Shown here: positions 1 to 5,075 of the stretch, piece by piece
Position numbering within the stretch: the stretch's first letter is position 1
Layout of the letters: every line of letters starts with the position of its first letter
Origin: Deltaproteobacteria bacterium
GTDB taxonomy: Bacteria > Myxococcota_A > UBA9160
DNA length: 5,075 bases
Direction of reading: 5' to 3'
NCBI GenBank assembly: GCA_003520425.1
Contig: DOUU01000258.1
Coordinates: 1,471-6,545, forward strand
Notes under the pieces: model-generated
The model's database searches: none
Seen by the model: the letters and a program-made list of their open reading frames with translations, nothing else
Told to the model about the DNA's origin: nothing
Made by a program: the position numbers and the translations under genes

Positions 1-372
1 CGGCCTTCCTCCTGAGGAGCGATTCCTCGCGCGCCAGCATACGACGACGTCGGCGAGCCCGGTCTCGATGGCCAGTGCAGCCCACGACACGGTCGGAGCG
101 CCGGCGCCGCCGCCGTAGTCGACCTCGCCGAAGGCCCTGAGGTTGCGCACGCCGAGAATGCGGGCCATCTCCATCTCGGTCGTGCCTTCCCACACATATC
201 GGAACATGCCGTCGACGTCGCTCACCGTGAGGCCTGCGTCGGCCAGGGCGCCGAGGATCGCGCGAGCGCCTGCATTGCGCTCCGTCATCCCCAGGTTCTT
301 CGCGTAGGGCAGCGCATGGATGCCCGCCACAGCTGCCTGCCTGTGCCGGGCTGTCCGGATCGGTCGTGCCAT
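1..372 (-). CDS. SCP2-thiolase/Ltp2-like thiolase-fold protein, N-terminal part (runs off the window)
   Basis: The first 124 codons are present; the gene continues beyond position 1. The protein opens with a beta strand (AAVAGIHALPYAK, residues 13-25). It then has the landmarks of SCP2-thiolase-like 'lipid transfer' proteins: LADAGLTVSDVDG (43-55), DYGGGAGAPTVSWAAL (85-100) and ADVVVCWRARNRSSGGRP (107-124). The pattern closely follows mycobacterial Ltp2, a steroid side-chain aldolase that acts with a DUF35 partner (recalled family knowledge). In ordinary thiolases a nucleophilic Cys lies in the GGGAGAPTVS region. None is seen here; the only Cys in the fragment is Cys112. A thiolytic role is therefore doubtful and a carbon-carbon lyase role plausible. 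The start is ATG at 372-370, preceded by GGAGAGG at 381-375. An in-frame TAA at 393-391 leaves no better upstream start. The gene is divergent from the acyl-CoA dehydrogenase operon and shares its control region. A DUF35 partner, if any, would lie outside the window. Confidence 0.85.
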   Translation of the reverse strand, partial: MARPIRTARHRQAAVAGIHALPYAKNLGMTERNAGARAILGALADAGLTVSDVDGMFRYVWEGTTEMEMARILGVRNLRAFGEVDYGGGAGAPTVSWAALAIETGLADVVVCWRARNRSSGGRP

Positions 373-389
373 GTCCTCTCCGACGCGGG

Positions 390-418
390 TTTACTATACG
401 GTACGTATCGTATATGTT
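390..418 (+). promoter_or_regulatory. Predicted sigma70-like promoter for the plus-strand operon
   Basis: TTTACT (390-395) and TATGTT (413-418) are 17 bases apart. Each matches the sigma70 consensus at 4 of 6 positions. Transcription would start near 425, about 45 nt ahead of the GTG start at 470. The palindrome at 395-414 fills the spacer, so this promoter should be repressible together with the opposing one. It is weaker by consensus than the minus-strand promoter. Confidence 0.5.
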
Positions 419-421
419 CAA
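393..421 (-). promoter_or_regulatory. Predicted sigma70-like promoter for the Ltp2-like gene
   Basis: On the minus strand TTGAAC (421-416) is followed after exactly 17 bases by TATAGT (398-393). These match TTGACA at 4 of 6 and TATAAT at 5 of 6 positions. Transcription would start near 386, giving a leader of about 14 nt that contains the GGAGAGG ribosome binding site. The spacer and part of the -10 box lie inside the palindrome at 395-414. The call rests on consensus and position only. Confidence 0.6.
395..414. promoter_or_regulatory. 20-bp palindromic operator, probably for a TetR-type repressor
   Basis: TATACGGTACGTATCGTATA is symmetric about the 404/405 junction and matches in 9 of 10 base pairs; the only mismatch is 401 against 408. 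The symmetry stops at its ends. It is AT-richer than its surroundings and lies between two divergent genes, inside the spacers of both predicted promoters. A bound dimer or pair of dimers would block both directions. Length and symmetry suit TetR-family regulators, which commonly control acyl-CoA and steroid catabolism. No regulator gene is in the window, so the family is inferred. Confidence 0.7.
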
Positions 422-455
422 AACCACGGGAAGGCCACCCTGCCGAGCCCAAACC

Positions 456-463
456 GGGAGGAG
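456..463 (+). promoter_or_regulatory. Ribosome binding site that fixes the GTG start at 470
   Basis: GGGAGGAG lies 6 nt ahead of GTG 470-472. This is the best Shine-Dalgarno match in the region. It supports starting acyl-CoA dehydrogenase A here rather than at the in-frame ATG at 320. That earlier start would read through both predicted promoters and the operator and would overlap the divergent gene. Confidence 0.85.
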
Positions 464-469
464 CGCTGC

Positions 470-1651
470 GTGGACTTCGAATTCTCTGAGGCCGAGAAGG
501 CCTTTGTGGAGGAGGTAGAGAAGTTCCTCGACGAGAACGCGGACCCGGAGGTCATGGATCCGACCCGCGAGAACATGGCGCAGCTCGTCGACACGCCCGC
601 GCGCCGCGCGTTCATGAAACGCATGGCGGAGCGCGGATGGCTGGGGATGACGTGGCCGAAGGAGTACGGGGGCGCCGAACGCTCCGGCGTCTACGAGTAC
701 TTGCTGAACGAATGCCTTGCGCGGCGGGGGGCTCCGCAGATCGGCAAGGGCGTCGGCATCATCGGGAAGACCATCATCCGGCATGGCAACGAACGATTGA
801 AGCGGGAGTTCCTGCCGCGGATCTTGCACAATGAGGTCGAGTTCGCGATCGGCTACAGCGAGCCGCAGGCGGGCTCGGACGCCGCCAACATGCAGCTGCG
901 CGCAACACGCGACGGCAAGGGCTGGCGCCTGAACGGCCAGAAGATCTTCACGACGTCCGCCCACTTCGCGGACTGGTACTGGGTGGCGGCGCGCACCGAC
1001 CCCGATCGGCCGAAGCACGACGGCATCACGCTGTTCCTGGTCCCGATGAAGCACCCCGGGCTCACGATCCAGCCGATGCCGACGATCGGGGACGAGATCA
1101 CGAATCAGGTCTTCTTCGACGACGTATTTGTGAGCGACGACTATGTGGTCGGCCAGCTCAACCGCGGATTCCAGTATGTCTCAGAGGCCCTCGATCTCGA
1201 GCGCTTCACGATGTTCACACTCTCCCCGATCCAGCAACGGCTCGAGGAGCTCGTGGATCACGTGCGCAGCGCGGAACGCGACGGGGTCCCCCTGCGCGAG
1301 GACCCGCACGTGCGCAAGACGATCGCCCAGCTGGTGACGCAAACCGAGGTCGCCCGGGTGCTCGGGCTGCGCTTCGTCTCGAAGGCCCTGGAAGGAGGTA
1401 AGCCTCCGACCGTCGAAGCCTCCGAGTACAAGCTGTACGCGACCGGCCTCTCGCAGAGGCTCGCGAGCGCCACGCTGGACGTCGTGGGCGCGGGGGGGCA
1501 GCTCCGCGTCCATACCGCCGACGCTCCATTGCGCGGCCGGGCCGAGCGCACCTACCGGTACACGGTGATCGATACCATCGGCGGCGGCGCCTCCGAGATC
1601 CAAAAGAACATCATCGCGCGCCGGAAGCTTGGCCTGCCGAAAAACTTCTAG
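470..1651 (+). CDS. Acyl-CoA dehydrogenase A, predicted catalytic subunit (FadE26/ChsE4-like)
   Basis: A 393-residue flavoprotein of normal family length, predicted to oxidise an acyl-CoA to the 2,3-enoyl-CoA in the cytoplasm. After an all-helical N-terminal domain with WLGMTWPKEYGG (57-68) comes the flavin/substrate loop YSEPQAGSD (129-137), the beta domain, and a helical C-terminal domain ending GGGASEIQ...LGLP. The medium-chain-type catalytic Glu (YEG motif) is replaced by Gly372. Glu244 in LDLERF instead sits where isovaleryl-CoA dehydrogenase and mycobacterial ChsE4 carry their base. The usual RxxFGxPI flavin-contact motif after the central helix is not recognisable; DPHVRKTIAQLV occupies that stretch. 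Acyl-CoA dehydrogenase B keeps such a motif, so the two may share flavin sites. The start is GTG 470, chosen for its ribosome binding site and for alignment of DFEFSEAEKAF with family N-termini. First gene of the operon, 10 nt ahead of the racemase-like gene. Substrate unknown; a branched or steroid-like acyl-CoA is inferred. Confidence 0.93.
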   Translation: MDFEFSEAEKAFVEEVEKFLDENADPEVMDPTRENMAQLVDTPARRAFMKRMAERGWLGMTWPKEYGGAERSGVYEYLLNECLARRGAPQIGKGVGIIGKTIIRHGNERLKREFLPRILHNEVEFAIGYSEPQAGSDAANMQLRATRDGKGWRLNGQKIFTTSAHFADWYWVAARTDPDRPKHDGITLFLVPMKHPGLTIQPMPTIGDEITNQVFFDDVFVSDDYVVGQLNRGFQYVSEALDLERFTMFTLSPIQQRLEELVDHVRSAERDGVPLREDPHVRKTIAQLVTQTEVARVLGLRFVSKALEGGKPPTVEASEYKLYATGLSQRLASATLDVVGAGGQLRVHTADAPLRGRAERTYRYTVIDTIGGGASEIQKNIIARRKLGLPKNF

Positions 1652-1661
1652 GTCGCCCGAC

Positions 1662-2831
1662 ATGGCATCGCCGGCTGCGCTCGACGGGATCATGGTGCTT
1701 GACTTCTCGACGGTGGGACCGGCGGCGCGTTGCGCCCGCATCCTGGCGGACTATGGCGCCACCGTCGTCAAGATCGGGGCACCAAAGCGTGCCGGAGCCG
1801 TGCAAACCGAGGCTCCCTTCCATGCCTACGCGGGCGGCCGCGGCATGAAACAGGTTCGCATCGACCTCAAGTCTGAGGCAGGTCGGGCGGCCGTGCTCCG
1901 GCTCGCAGCGGGCGCGGACGTCGTGATCGAGAGCTTCCGGCCCGGTGTCGCAGCGCGTCTCGGTATCGGGCATGAGGAGCTGCGGGCCGTGAACGAGCGC
2001 ATCGTGTACTGCTCGACGAGCGGCTATGGGCAGGAAGGAGCACGTGCCTCCTGGGCCGGGCACGACCTCGATTACCTCGCCGTCGGCGGCTTCCTCCACA
2101 TGAGTGGGCGCCGCAACGACGGTGGGCCGGCCTTGCCGGGCGCGACGATCGCCGACGCTGCAGCTGGCGGCATGCAGGCGGCGATCGCGATCTTCGCCGC
2201 GCTGCTGCGCCGGAGCGCCACAGGCGAGGGGGCGTACATCGACGTCTCCGTGGCAGACGGAGTGCTCTCGCTCCTCGCCCTCACCATTGATCAACATCTT
2301 GCGACCGGAACCCAGCCGGCACCCGGCGGCGATCTTCTGAGCGGCCGCTATGCCTGCTACGACGTCTACCCCGCTGGCGACGGCAAGTGGCTGGCGGTGG
2401 CTGCGATCGAGCCCGCCTTCTGGGCGAACCTGTGCCGCGCCCTCGGTCTCGAGCGCTGGGTCTCAAGTCAGCTCGACGATGCGGCGCAGGAAAAGATCCG
2501 CGCGGATCTGCGGGCGGCTTTCGCTGCGCGGAGCCGTGACGAGTGGATCGAGCTTCTGGCCCCCCGCGACACCTGCGTGGCGCCGGTCTTGTCGATCGGC
2601 GAAGTGGCGGCCGATCCACACTTCGCCCAGCGCGGCGCCTTCGGCTGGGCCGAGCATCCCCAGTACGGCCGCTTTCGGCAGGTCGCGGCAGTGCTGGCGG
2701 GCGCCGCCCGTGCGCACCACACGGTGTCGCTCCGCGGCGCCTCGGAGACGGATACTGCGGAGCTGCTTCGTTCGGCAGGCCTGTCCGCGGAGGAAATCGC
2801 AAAGCTCGAGAGTGAGGGAATTATTGCATGA
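1662..2831 (+). CDS. Alpha-methylacyl-CoA racemase-like protein (CaiB/BaiF family)
   Basis: A 389-residue protein of the CaiB/BaiF (class III CoA-transferase) fold. Racemases of this fold interconvert the 2R and 2S forms of 2-methylacyl-CoAs; other members move CoA between acids. The N-terminus MASPAALDGIMVLDFSTVGP, followed by LADYGATVVKI, is the usual CoA-binding start. Three residues match the racemase triad of the mycobacterial enzyme (His126, Asp156, Glu241 from family knowledge): His134 in GHDLDYLA, Asp165 in TIADAAAGG and Glu250 in AAIEPAFW, with nearly identical spacing. This favours racemase over CoA transferase, although automatic annotation would probably say CoA transferase. The C-terminal part has APVLSIGEVAADPHF, the swapped-domain segment typical of the family. 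The start is ATG 1662; an in-frame TTG at 1629 lies inside the upstream gene and would add 11 atypical residues. The ribosome binding site is weak (AGG at 1650-1652), so translational coupling to the upstream gene is likely. The stop overlaps the next start by 4 nt. Confidence 0.88.
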   Translation: MASPAALDGIMVLDFSTVGPAARCARILADYGATVVKIGAPKRAGAVQTEAPFHAYAGGRGMKQVRIDLKSEAGRAAVLRLAAGADVVIESFRPGVAARLGIGHEELRAVNERIVYCSTSGYGQEGARASWAGHDLDYLAVGGFLHMSGRRNDGGPALPGATIADAAAGGMQAAIAIFAALLRRSATGEGAYIDVSVADGVLSLLALTIDQHLATGTQPAPGGDLLSGRYACYDVYPAGDGKWLAVAAIEPAFWANLCRALGLERWVSSQLDDAAQEKIRADLRAAFAARSRDEWIELLAPRDTCVAPVLSIGEVAADPHFAQRGAFGWAEHPQYGRFRQVAAVLAGAARAHHTVSLRGASETDTAELLRSAGLSAEEIAKLESEGIIA

Positions 2832-3343
2832 ACACAGACCTTCCTTCGGAGGTGCAAACTTGGATCGGCCAGCCGCGCTACGAGGAGGCGGGGGAGTTCG
2901 AGGTCGAACGCGGCTACATGCTGACGAGCCTCGCATCGGTGGAGAACGGGAACCCGCTCTTCTGGGACGCCGACGTGGCACGTGCGCTCACGGGCGGCTG
3001 GATTGCGCCTCCAACCACGATCTCGCTCTGGTTTCGCCCCCACTGGTGGGCACCGGGCCGCGCGAAGGCCCGCCAACCGCTGCAGGTGCATTTTGACCTG
3101 AAAGAGGTGCTTGGACTCCCGGAGGCGATCATGACGGAAAATGAGATCGTCTTCCATGAGCCTGTGCGGCCGGGAGACAGGCTGACCACGCGGCAGATCC
3201 TGCGCGAGGTGAGCCCGCTCAAGACCACGCGGCTCGGCCAAGGACGATTCTGGGTGATCGACGTCGAGTACATGAATCAGAAAGGCCAGTTGGCCGCCCG
3301 CGAGAGCTATACGGGCTTTGGCTACGTGAAGGGAGGCGCGTGA
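2828..3343 (+). CDS. MaoC N-terminal-type hot-dog protein, probable non-catalytic hydratase subunit
   Basis: A 171-residue single hot-dog domain of the MaoC dehydratase N-terminal (FAS1_DH-like) type. The family signature is clear: GNPLFWD (residues 41-47) followed by GGWIAPPT (56-63), then FHEPVRPGDRLTTRQIL and a closing strand ending TGFGYVKGGA. It has no D-x-N-P-x-H-type catalytic motif. By analogy with two-part enzymes such as ChsH1-ChsH2 and the halves of eukaryotic multifunctional enzyme 2, it would bind or shape the acyl-CoA pocket while the next gene supplies catalysis. It starts with ATG overlapping the racemase stop (ATGA, 2828-2831), behind a loose GAGGGA, and its stop overlaps the next gene's ATG. 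Both overlaps point to coupled translation and a fixed ratio of products. The substrate is inferred to be the enoyl-CoA made by the flanking dehydrogenases. Confidence 0.87.
   Translation: MNTDLPSEVQTWIGQPRYEEAGEFEVERGYMLTSLASVENGNPLFWDADVARALTGGWIAPPTTISLWFRPHWWAPGRAKARQPLQVHFDLKEVLGLPEAIMTENEIVFHEPVRPGDRLTTRQILREVSPLKTTRLGQGRFWVIDVEYMNQKGQLAARESYTGFGYVKGGA
3329..3336 (+). promoter_or_regulatory. Ribosome binding site embedded in the end of the upstream hot-dog gene
   Basis: AAGGGAGG lies 6 nt ahead of ATG 3343 and inside the last codons of the preceding gene. It favours ATG 3343 over the adjacent in-frame GTG at 3340. With the TGATG overlap it indicates strong, coupled initiation of the catalytic hydratase gene. 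Confidence 0.75.
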
Positions 3344-3828
3344 TGGGAAGAGGCATCGGGCGCCTGTTGCTCTCGGACGTCGCGCCGGGCGATGAGATGC
3401 CGAAGCTGGCCTACGACGTGACTGCGACGACGGTCATTCTGGGCGCGCTTGCAACGCGCGACTGGCGGCCCATGCACCACGACCGCGACTTCGCCCAGCA
3501 GCGCAATGGCGTGAAGGACATCTTCTTGAACACGCCCAACCAGGCGGCTTGGTTCGAACGCTACGTCGAGGACTGGACCGGACCCTTGGGCCGGCTCGGC
3601 CGCATGAAGTTTCGCATGCGGGACTCCGTGTTTCCCGGCGCGCGCATGGTCTTCCAGGGCACGGTGCAGAAGGTGGGCACGGACGAAAAAGGCTGCGGCT
3701 GGGTGGAGCTTTCTCTCGAGCTGCGCGTGGGCGAGAAAACGATGACCGCGTGCGAGGCGCGCGTCGCGGTGCCGGTCTCCGAAACGGACAACCCGTGGGC
3801 GCGCAAGGGCGAGGACTGGAAACCCTAG
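3343..3828 (+). CDS. MaoC-type (R)-specific enoyl-CoA hydratase, catalytic subunit
   Basis: A 161-residue hot-dog protein of the MaoC-like acyl dehydratase family, predicted to add water to a 2,3-enoyl-CoA. RDWRPMHHD (residues 39-47) fits the hydratase-2 signature G-D-x-N-P-x-H-x-D, with Asp40 and His45 as the catalytic pair. The consensus Asn is Arg42 and the leading Gly is Arg39. A later stretch, FRMRDSVFPGARMVFQGTVQKV, matches the family's 'R-F-x-x-P-V-x-P-G' strand. As a single hot-dog domain it needs a second one to complete the pocket, most likely the product of the overlapping upstream gene. The start is ATG 3343 in TGATG with an internal ribosome binding site; GTG 3340 is the only close alternative. 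A 49-nt gap with a hairpin separates it from acyl-CoA dehydrogenase B. Which enoyl-CoA it hydrates is not visible in the sequence. Confidence 0.88.
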   Translation: MGRGIGRLLLSDVAPGDEMPKLAYDVTATTVILGALATRDWRPMHHDRDFAQQRNGVKDIFLNTPNQAAWFERYVEDWTGPLGRLGRMKFRMRDSVFPGARMVFQGTVQKVGTDEKGCGWVELSLELRVGEKTMTACEARVAVPVSETDNPWARKGEDWKP

Positions 3829-3835
3829 GCGCGCT

Positions 3836-3858
3836 GGCAGACGGTGTCTGCGTCTGCC
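3836..3858 (+). other. Intercistronic hairpin with two alternative stems
   Basis: Between the hydratase stop (3828) and the next ribosome binding site, GGCAGAC (3836-3842) can pair perfectly with GTCTGCC (3852-3858) around a 9-nt loop. Alternatively GCAGAC (3837-3842) can pair with the nearer GTCTGC (3846-3851) around a 3-nt loop. The shared 5' arm makes the two folds exclusive. No T-run follows, so it is not an intrinsic terminator. It could be an mRNA processing or stability element, or chance in GC-rich DNA. Confidence 0.4.
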
Positions 3859-3865
3859 GCGATTC

Positions 3866-3877
3866 GGGAGGGAAGGA
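3866..3877 (+). promoter_or_regulatory. Extended ribosome binding site for acyl-CoA dehydrogenase B
   Basis: GGGAGGGAAGGA directly precedes ATG 3878. The GGAGG core (3867-3871) is 6 nt from the start codon, the strongest such site in the window. It lets this gene, the only one after a larger gap, initiate independently of upstream translation. Confidence 0.8.
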
Positions 3878-5041
3878 ATGGACTTGCGTCTCAGCCAGGA
3901 ACAGGAGCTGCTCCGCGACATGGTCCGCAGCCTGTGTGCAGAGGTAGCGCCGCTCAAGGTCGTCCGCGCGATGGAAGACCACCCGACAGGGTATACGGGT
4001 GAGTTCTGGAGCAAGCTGTGCGAGCTCGGGCTCACGGGCATCCTCCTGCCGGAGGCGCAGGGCGGCGCGGGAATGTCGATGATCGAAGCAGCGATCTTGT
4101 ACGAGGAGCTGGGCCGGGCGCTCAGCCCCTCTCCGCACTTTCCAAGCTGCGTGCTCGGCGGGAGCGCGCTGCTCGCGGCCGGAAGCCGCACACAGCAGGA
4201 CGAATGGCTGCCGAGGATCGCGTCCGGGGAGGCGGTGTTGACGCCCGCCTGGCTTGAGCCGCGCGGCGGCTTCGGCGCGCGCGGAGTTCAGCTTAGGGGC
4301 CAGTCCCGAGCGGGCGAGTTCCTCCTCACGGGCACCAAGGATCACGTGCCGTTCGCAGCTGCGGCGACGCGGCTCCTTGTGCTGGCGCGCACTGGCGCAG
4401 GGGAGCACGAGGTCGATCTGTTTCTTGTGGATCCGGCGGCGCCCGGCGTGGCAATGGAGCAGCGCCGCAGCCTGGCGGGCGATACGCAGTACCGCGTCGA
4501 GCTCTCCGAGGTGCGGGTGCCGGCGTCCTCCCGTCTGGGCCCCCCCGGCTCGGGCTGGAGGACCTGGGAACGCGTGATGCTCGATGGGATCATCCTGCTC
4601 GCTGCGCAGGCCATGGGGGGGGCGGAGCGCGCGCTCGAGATCACGGTTGACTACGCCAAGGAGCGCGTCCAATTCGACAAGCCGCTCGGCGCATTCCAGG
4701 CGATCTCGCACTACCTCGCTGACGCCAGCACGTTGATCGACGGGGGCAAGACGCTTGTCTACGAGGCGGCTTGGGCGCGGGCGGCCGGCCGGCCGAAAGA
4801 GCGTCTCGCGCTGATGGCGAAGCTCTTCGCGTGCCAGACGTTCCGCGACGTGACGGCCATGTGCCAGCAGGTCTTCGGCGGCTACGGCTTCACACTCGAG
4901 TACGACATCCAGCTCTACTTCCGGCGCGCCAAGCAACTCCAGATGACGTGGTGGGACGGCCGCGCGCTCGAGGATCGGATCGCGGCCTCGGTCCTCGATG
5001 GAGAGGCCGGATACCACGGGTCGCCGCTTGCCTCGGCCTAG
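3878..5041 (+). CDS. Acyl-CoA dehydrogenase B, degenerate partner subunit (FadE27-like)
   Basis: A 387-residue acyl-CoA dehydrogenase homologue of full length. The N-terminal domain reads MDLRLSQEQELLRDMVRSLC and LGLTGILLPEAQGGAGMS; the C-terminal domain has YAKERVQFDKPLGAFQAISHYLAD (residues 259-282) and QVFGGYGF (331-338). These last two are the flavin-contact elements of the family (Arg263, Phe266, GGYG). The active-site parts are lost. The YSEPxAGSD loop reads WLEPRGGFG (125-133). The position of the medium-chain-type catalytic Glu is Trp358. The position matching Glu244 of dehydrogenase A is Gly237, next to Asp236. Alone it is therefore unlikely to be a competent dehydrogenase. It fits the beta subunit of an alpha2beta2 enzyme as in mycobacterial FadE26-FadE27, with dehydrogenase A as alpha. 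The start ATG 3878 has a very strong ribosome binding site. It is the last plus-strand gene seen; the operon may continue past the window. Confidence 0.9.
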   Translation: MDLRLSQEQELLRDMVRSLCAEVAPLKVVRAMEDHPTGYTGEFWSKLCELGLTGILLPEAQGGAGMSMIEAAILYEELGRALSPSPHFPSCVLGGSALLAAGSRTQQDEWLPRIASGEAVLTPAWLEPRGGFGARGVQLRGQSRAGEFLLTGTKDHVPFAAAATRLLVLARTGAGEHEVDLFLVDPAAPGVAMEQRRSLAGDTQYRVELSEVRVPASSRLGPPGSGWRTWERVMLDGIILLAAQAMGGAERALEITVDYAKERVQFDKPLGAFQAISHYLADASTLIDGGKTLVYEAAWARAAGRPKERLALMAKLFACQTFRDVTAMCQQVFGGYGFTLEYDIQLYFRRAKQLQMTWWDGRALEDRIAASVLDGEAGYHGSPLASA

Positions 5042-5075
5042 CCTCACCGACCGGACGGCCAAGGCTGCAGCCGAC
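5042..5075. other. Short tail with no gene seen
   Basis: These 34 bases after the stop of acyl-CoA dehydrogenase B contain a perfect 10-base palindrome, GGCTGCAGCC (5063-5072). There is no loop and no T-run within the window. I cannot call a terminator or the start of another gene. Confidence 0.5.

Noticed and set aside
320..469. Upstream in-frame ATG extension of acyl-CoA dehydrogenase A by 50 residues
   Set aside because: The extension would include both promoters and the operator and would overlap the divergent gene. It has no family similarity, and GTG 470 has a much better ribosome binding site.
1181..2297. Minus-strand open frames of 186 and 228 codons opposite the first two operon genes
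   Set aside because: They are low-complexity, Arg/His-rich shadows without motifs. The plus-strand genes explain the region.
2468..3241. A 257-codon minus-strand open frame opposite the racemase end and the first hot-dog gene
   Set aside because: It has no recognisable domain and lies wholly within plus-strand coding sequence.
4615..4622. A run of eight G (and a run of seven G at 1492-1498) as a possible frameshift or slippage site
   Set aside because: The reading frame is intact, with family-consistent residues on both sides of each run, so there is no sign of a break or programmed shift.
3434..5062. A 542-codon open frame on the minus strand antisense to the hydratase and acyl-CoA dehydrogenase B genes
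   Set aside because: Its translation is rich in Arg, Ala and Pro with no recognisable domain. It lies opposite two genes with strong family motifs and good starts. Long antisense frames are common in GC-rich DNA.
5063..5072. Palindrome GGCTGCAGCC as a terminator stem
   Set aside because: It has no loop and no following T-run within the window. A 10-base palindrome is not unusual in GC-rich DNA.

Overview
This is a GC-rich bacterial window, densely packed with genes for CoA-thioester (acyl-CoA) catabolism. The ribosome binding sites are strong and purine-rich, and the genes have clear family signatures. The high-GC third positions and the gene content would suit an actinobacterium or a GC-rich proteobacterium or related environmental lineage. 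The sequence alone does not decide the phylum.

Layout: positions 372-1 (minus strand) hold the first 124 codons of a thiolase-fold protein of the SCP2-thiolase/Ltp2 type, which runs off the left edge. A short divergent control region (about 373-469) follows. It holds a near-perfect 20-bp palindrome at 395-414 with a sigma70-like promoter pointing each way. To the right is a five-gene plus-strand operon at 470-5041: acyl-CoA dehydrogenase A (470-1651), an alpha-methylacyl-CoA racemase-like CaiB/BaiF protein (1662-2831), a MaoC N-terminal-type hot-dog protein (2828-3343), a catalytic MaoC-type hydratase (3343-3828) and acyl-CoA dehydrogenase B (3878-5041). Three of the four junctions are 10 nt or less, or overlap. 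The fourth is 49 nt and holds a small hairpin. The last 34 bases carry no recognisable gene.

How the genes fit together (inference from families): the racemase would set the configuration of a 2-methyl-branched acyl-CoA. The two dehydrogenases would introduce the 2,3-double bond, and the two hot-dog proteins would hydrate it. The divergent thiolase-fold protein, which appears to lack the nucleophilic cysteine, would cleave the product, possibly by retro-aldol chemistry as in Ltp2. The two dehydrogenases have lost complementary parts of the flavin and active-site machinery. This suggests one mixed (alpha2beta2) enzyme, as in mycobacterial steroid side-chain dehydrogenases. The set resembles steroid or bile-acid side-chain degradation, but the true substrate cannot be read from this window. 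I see no mobile element, RNA gene, CRISPR array or defence system. The most notable features are the split, complementary enzyme pairs and the shared divergent operator.
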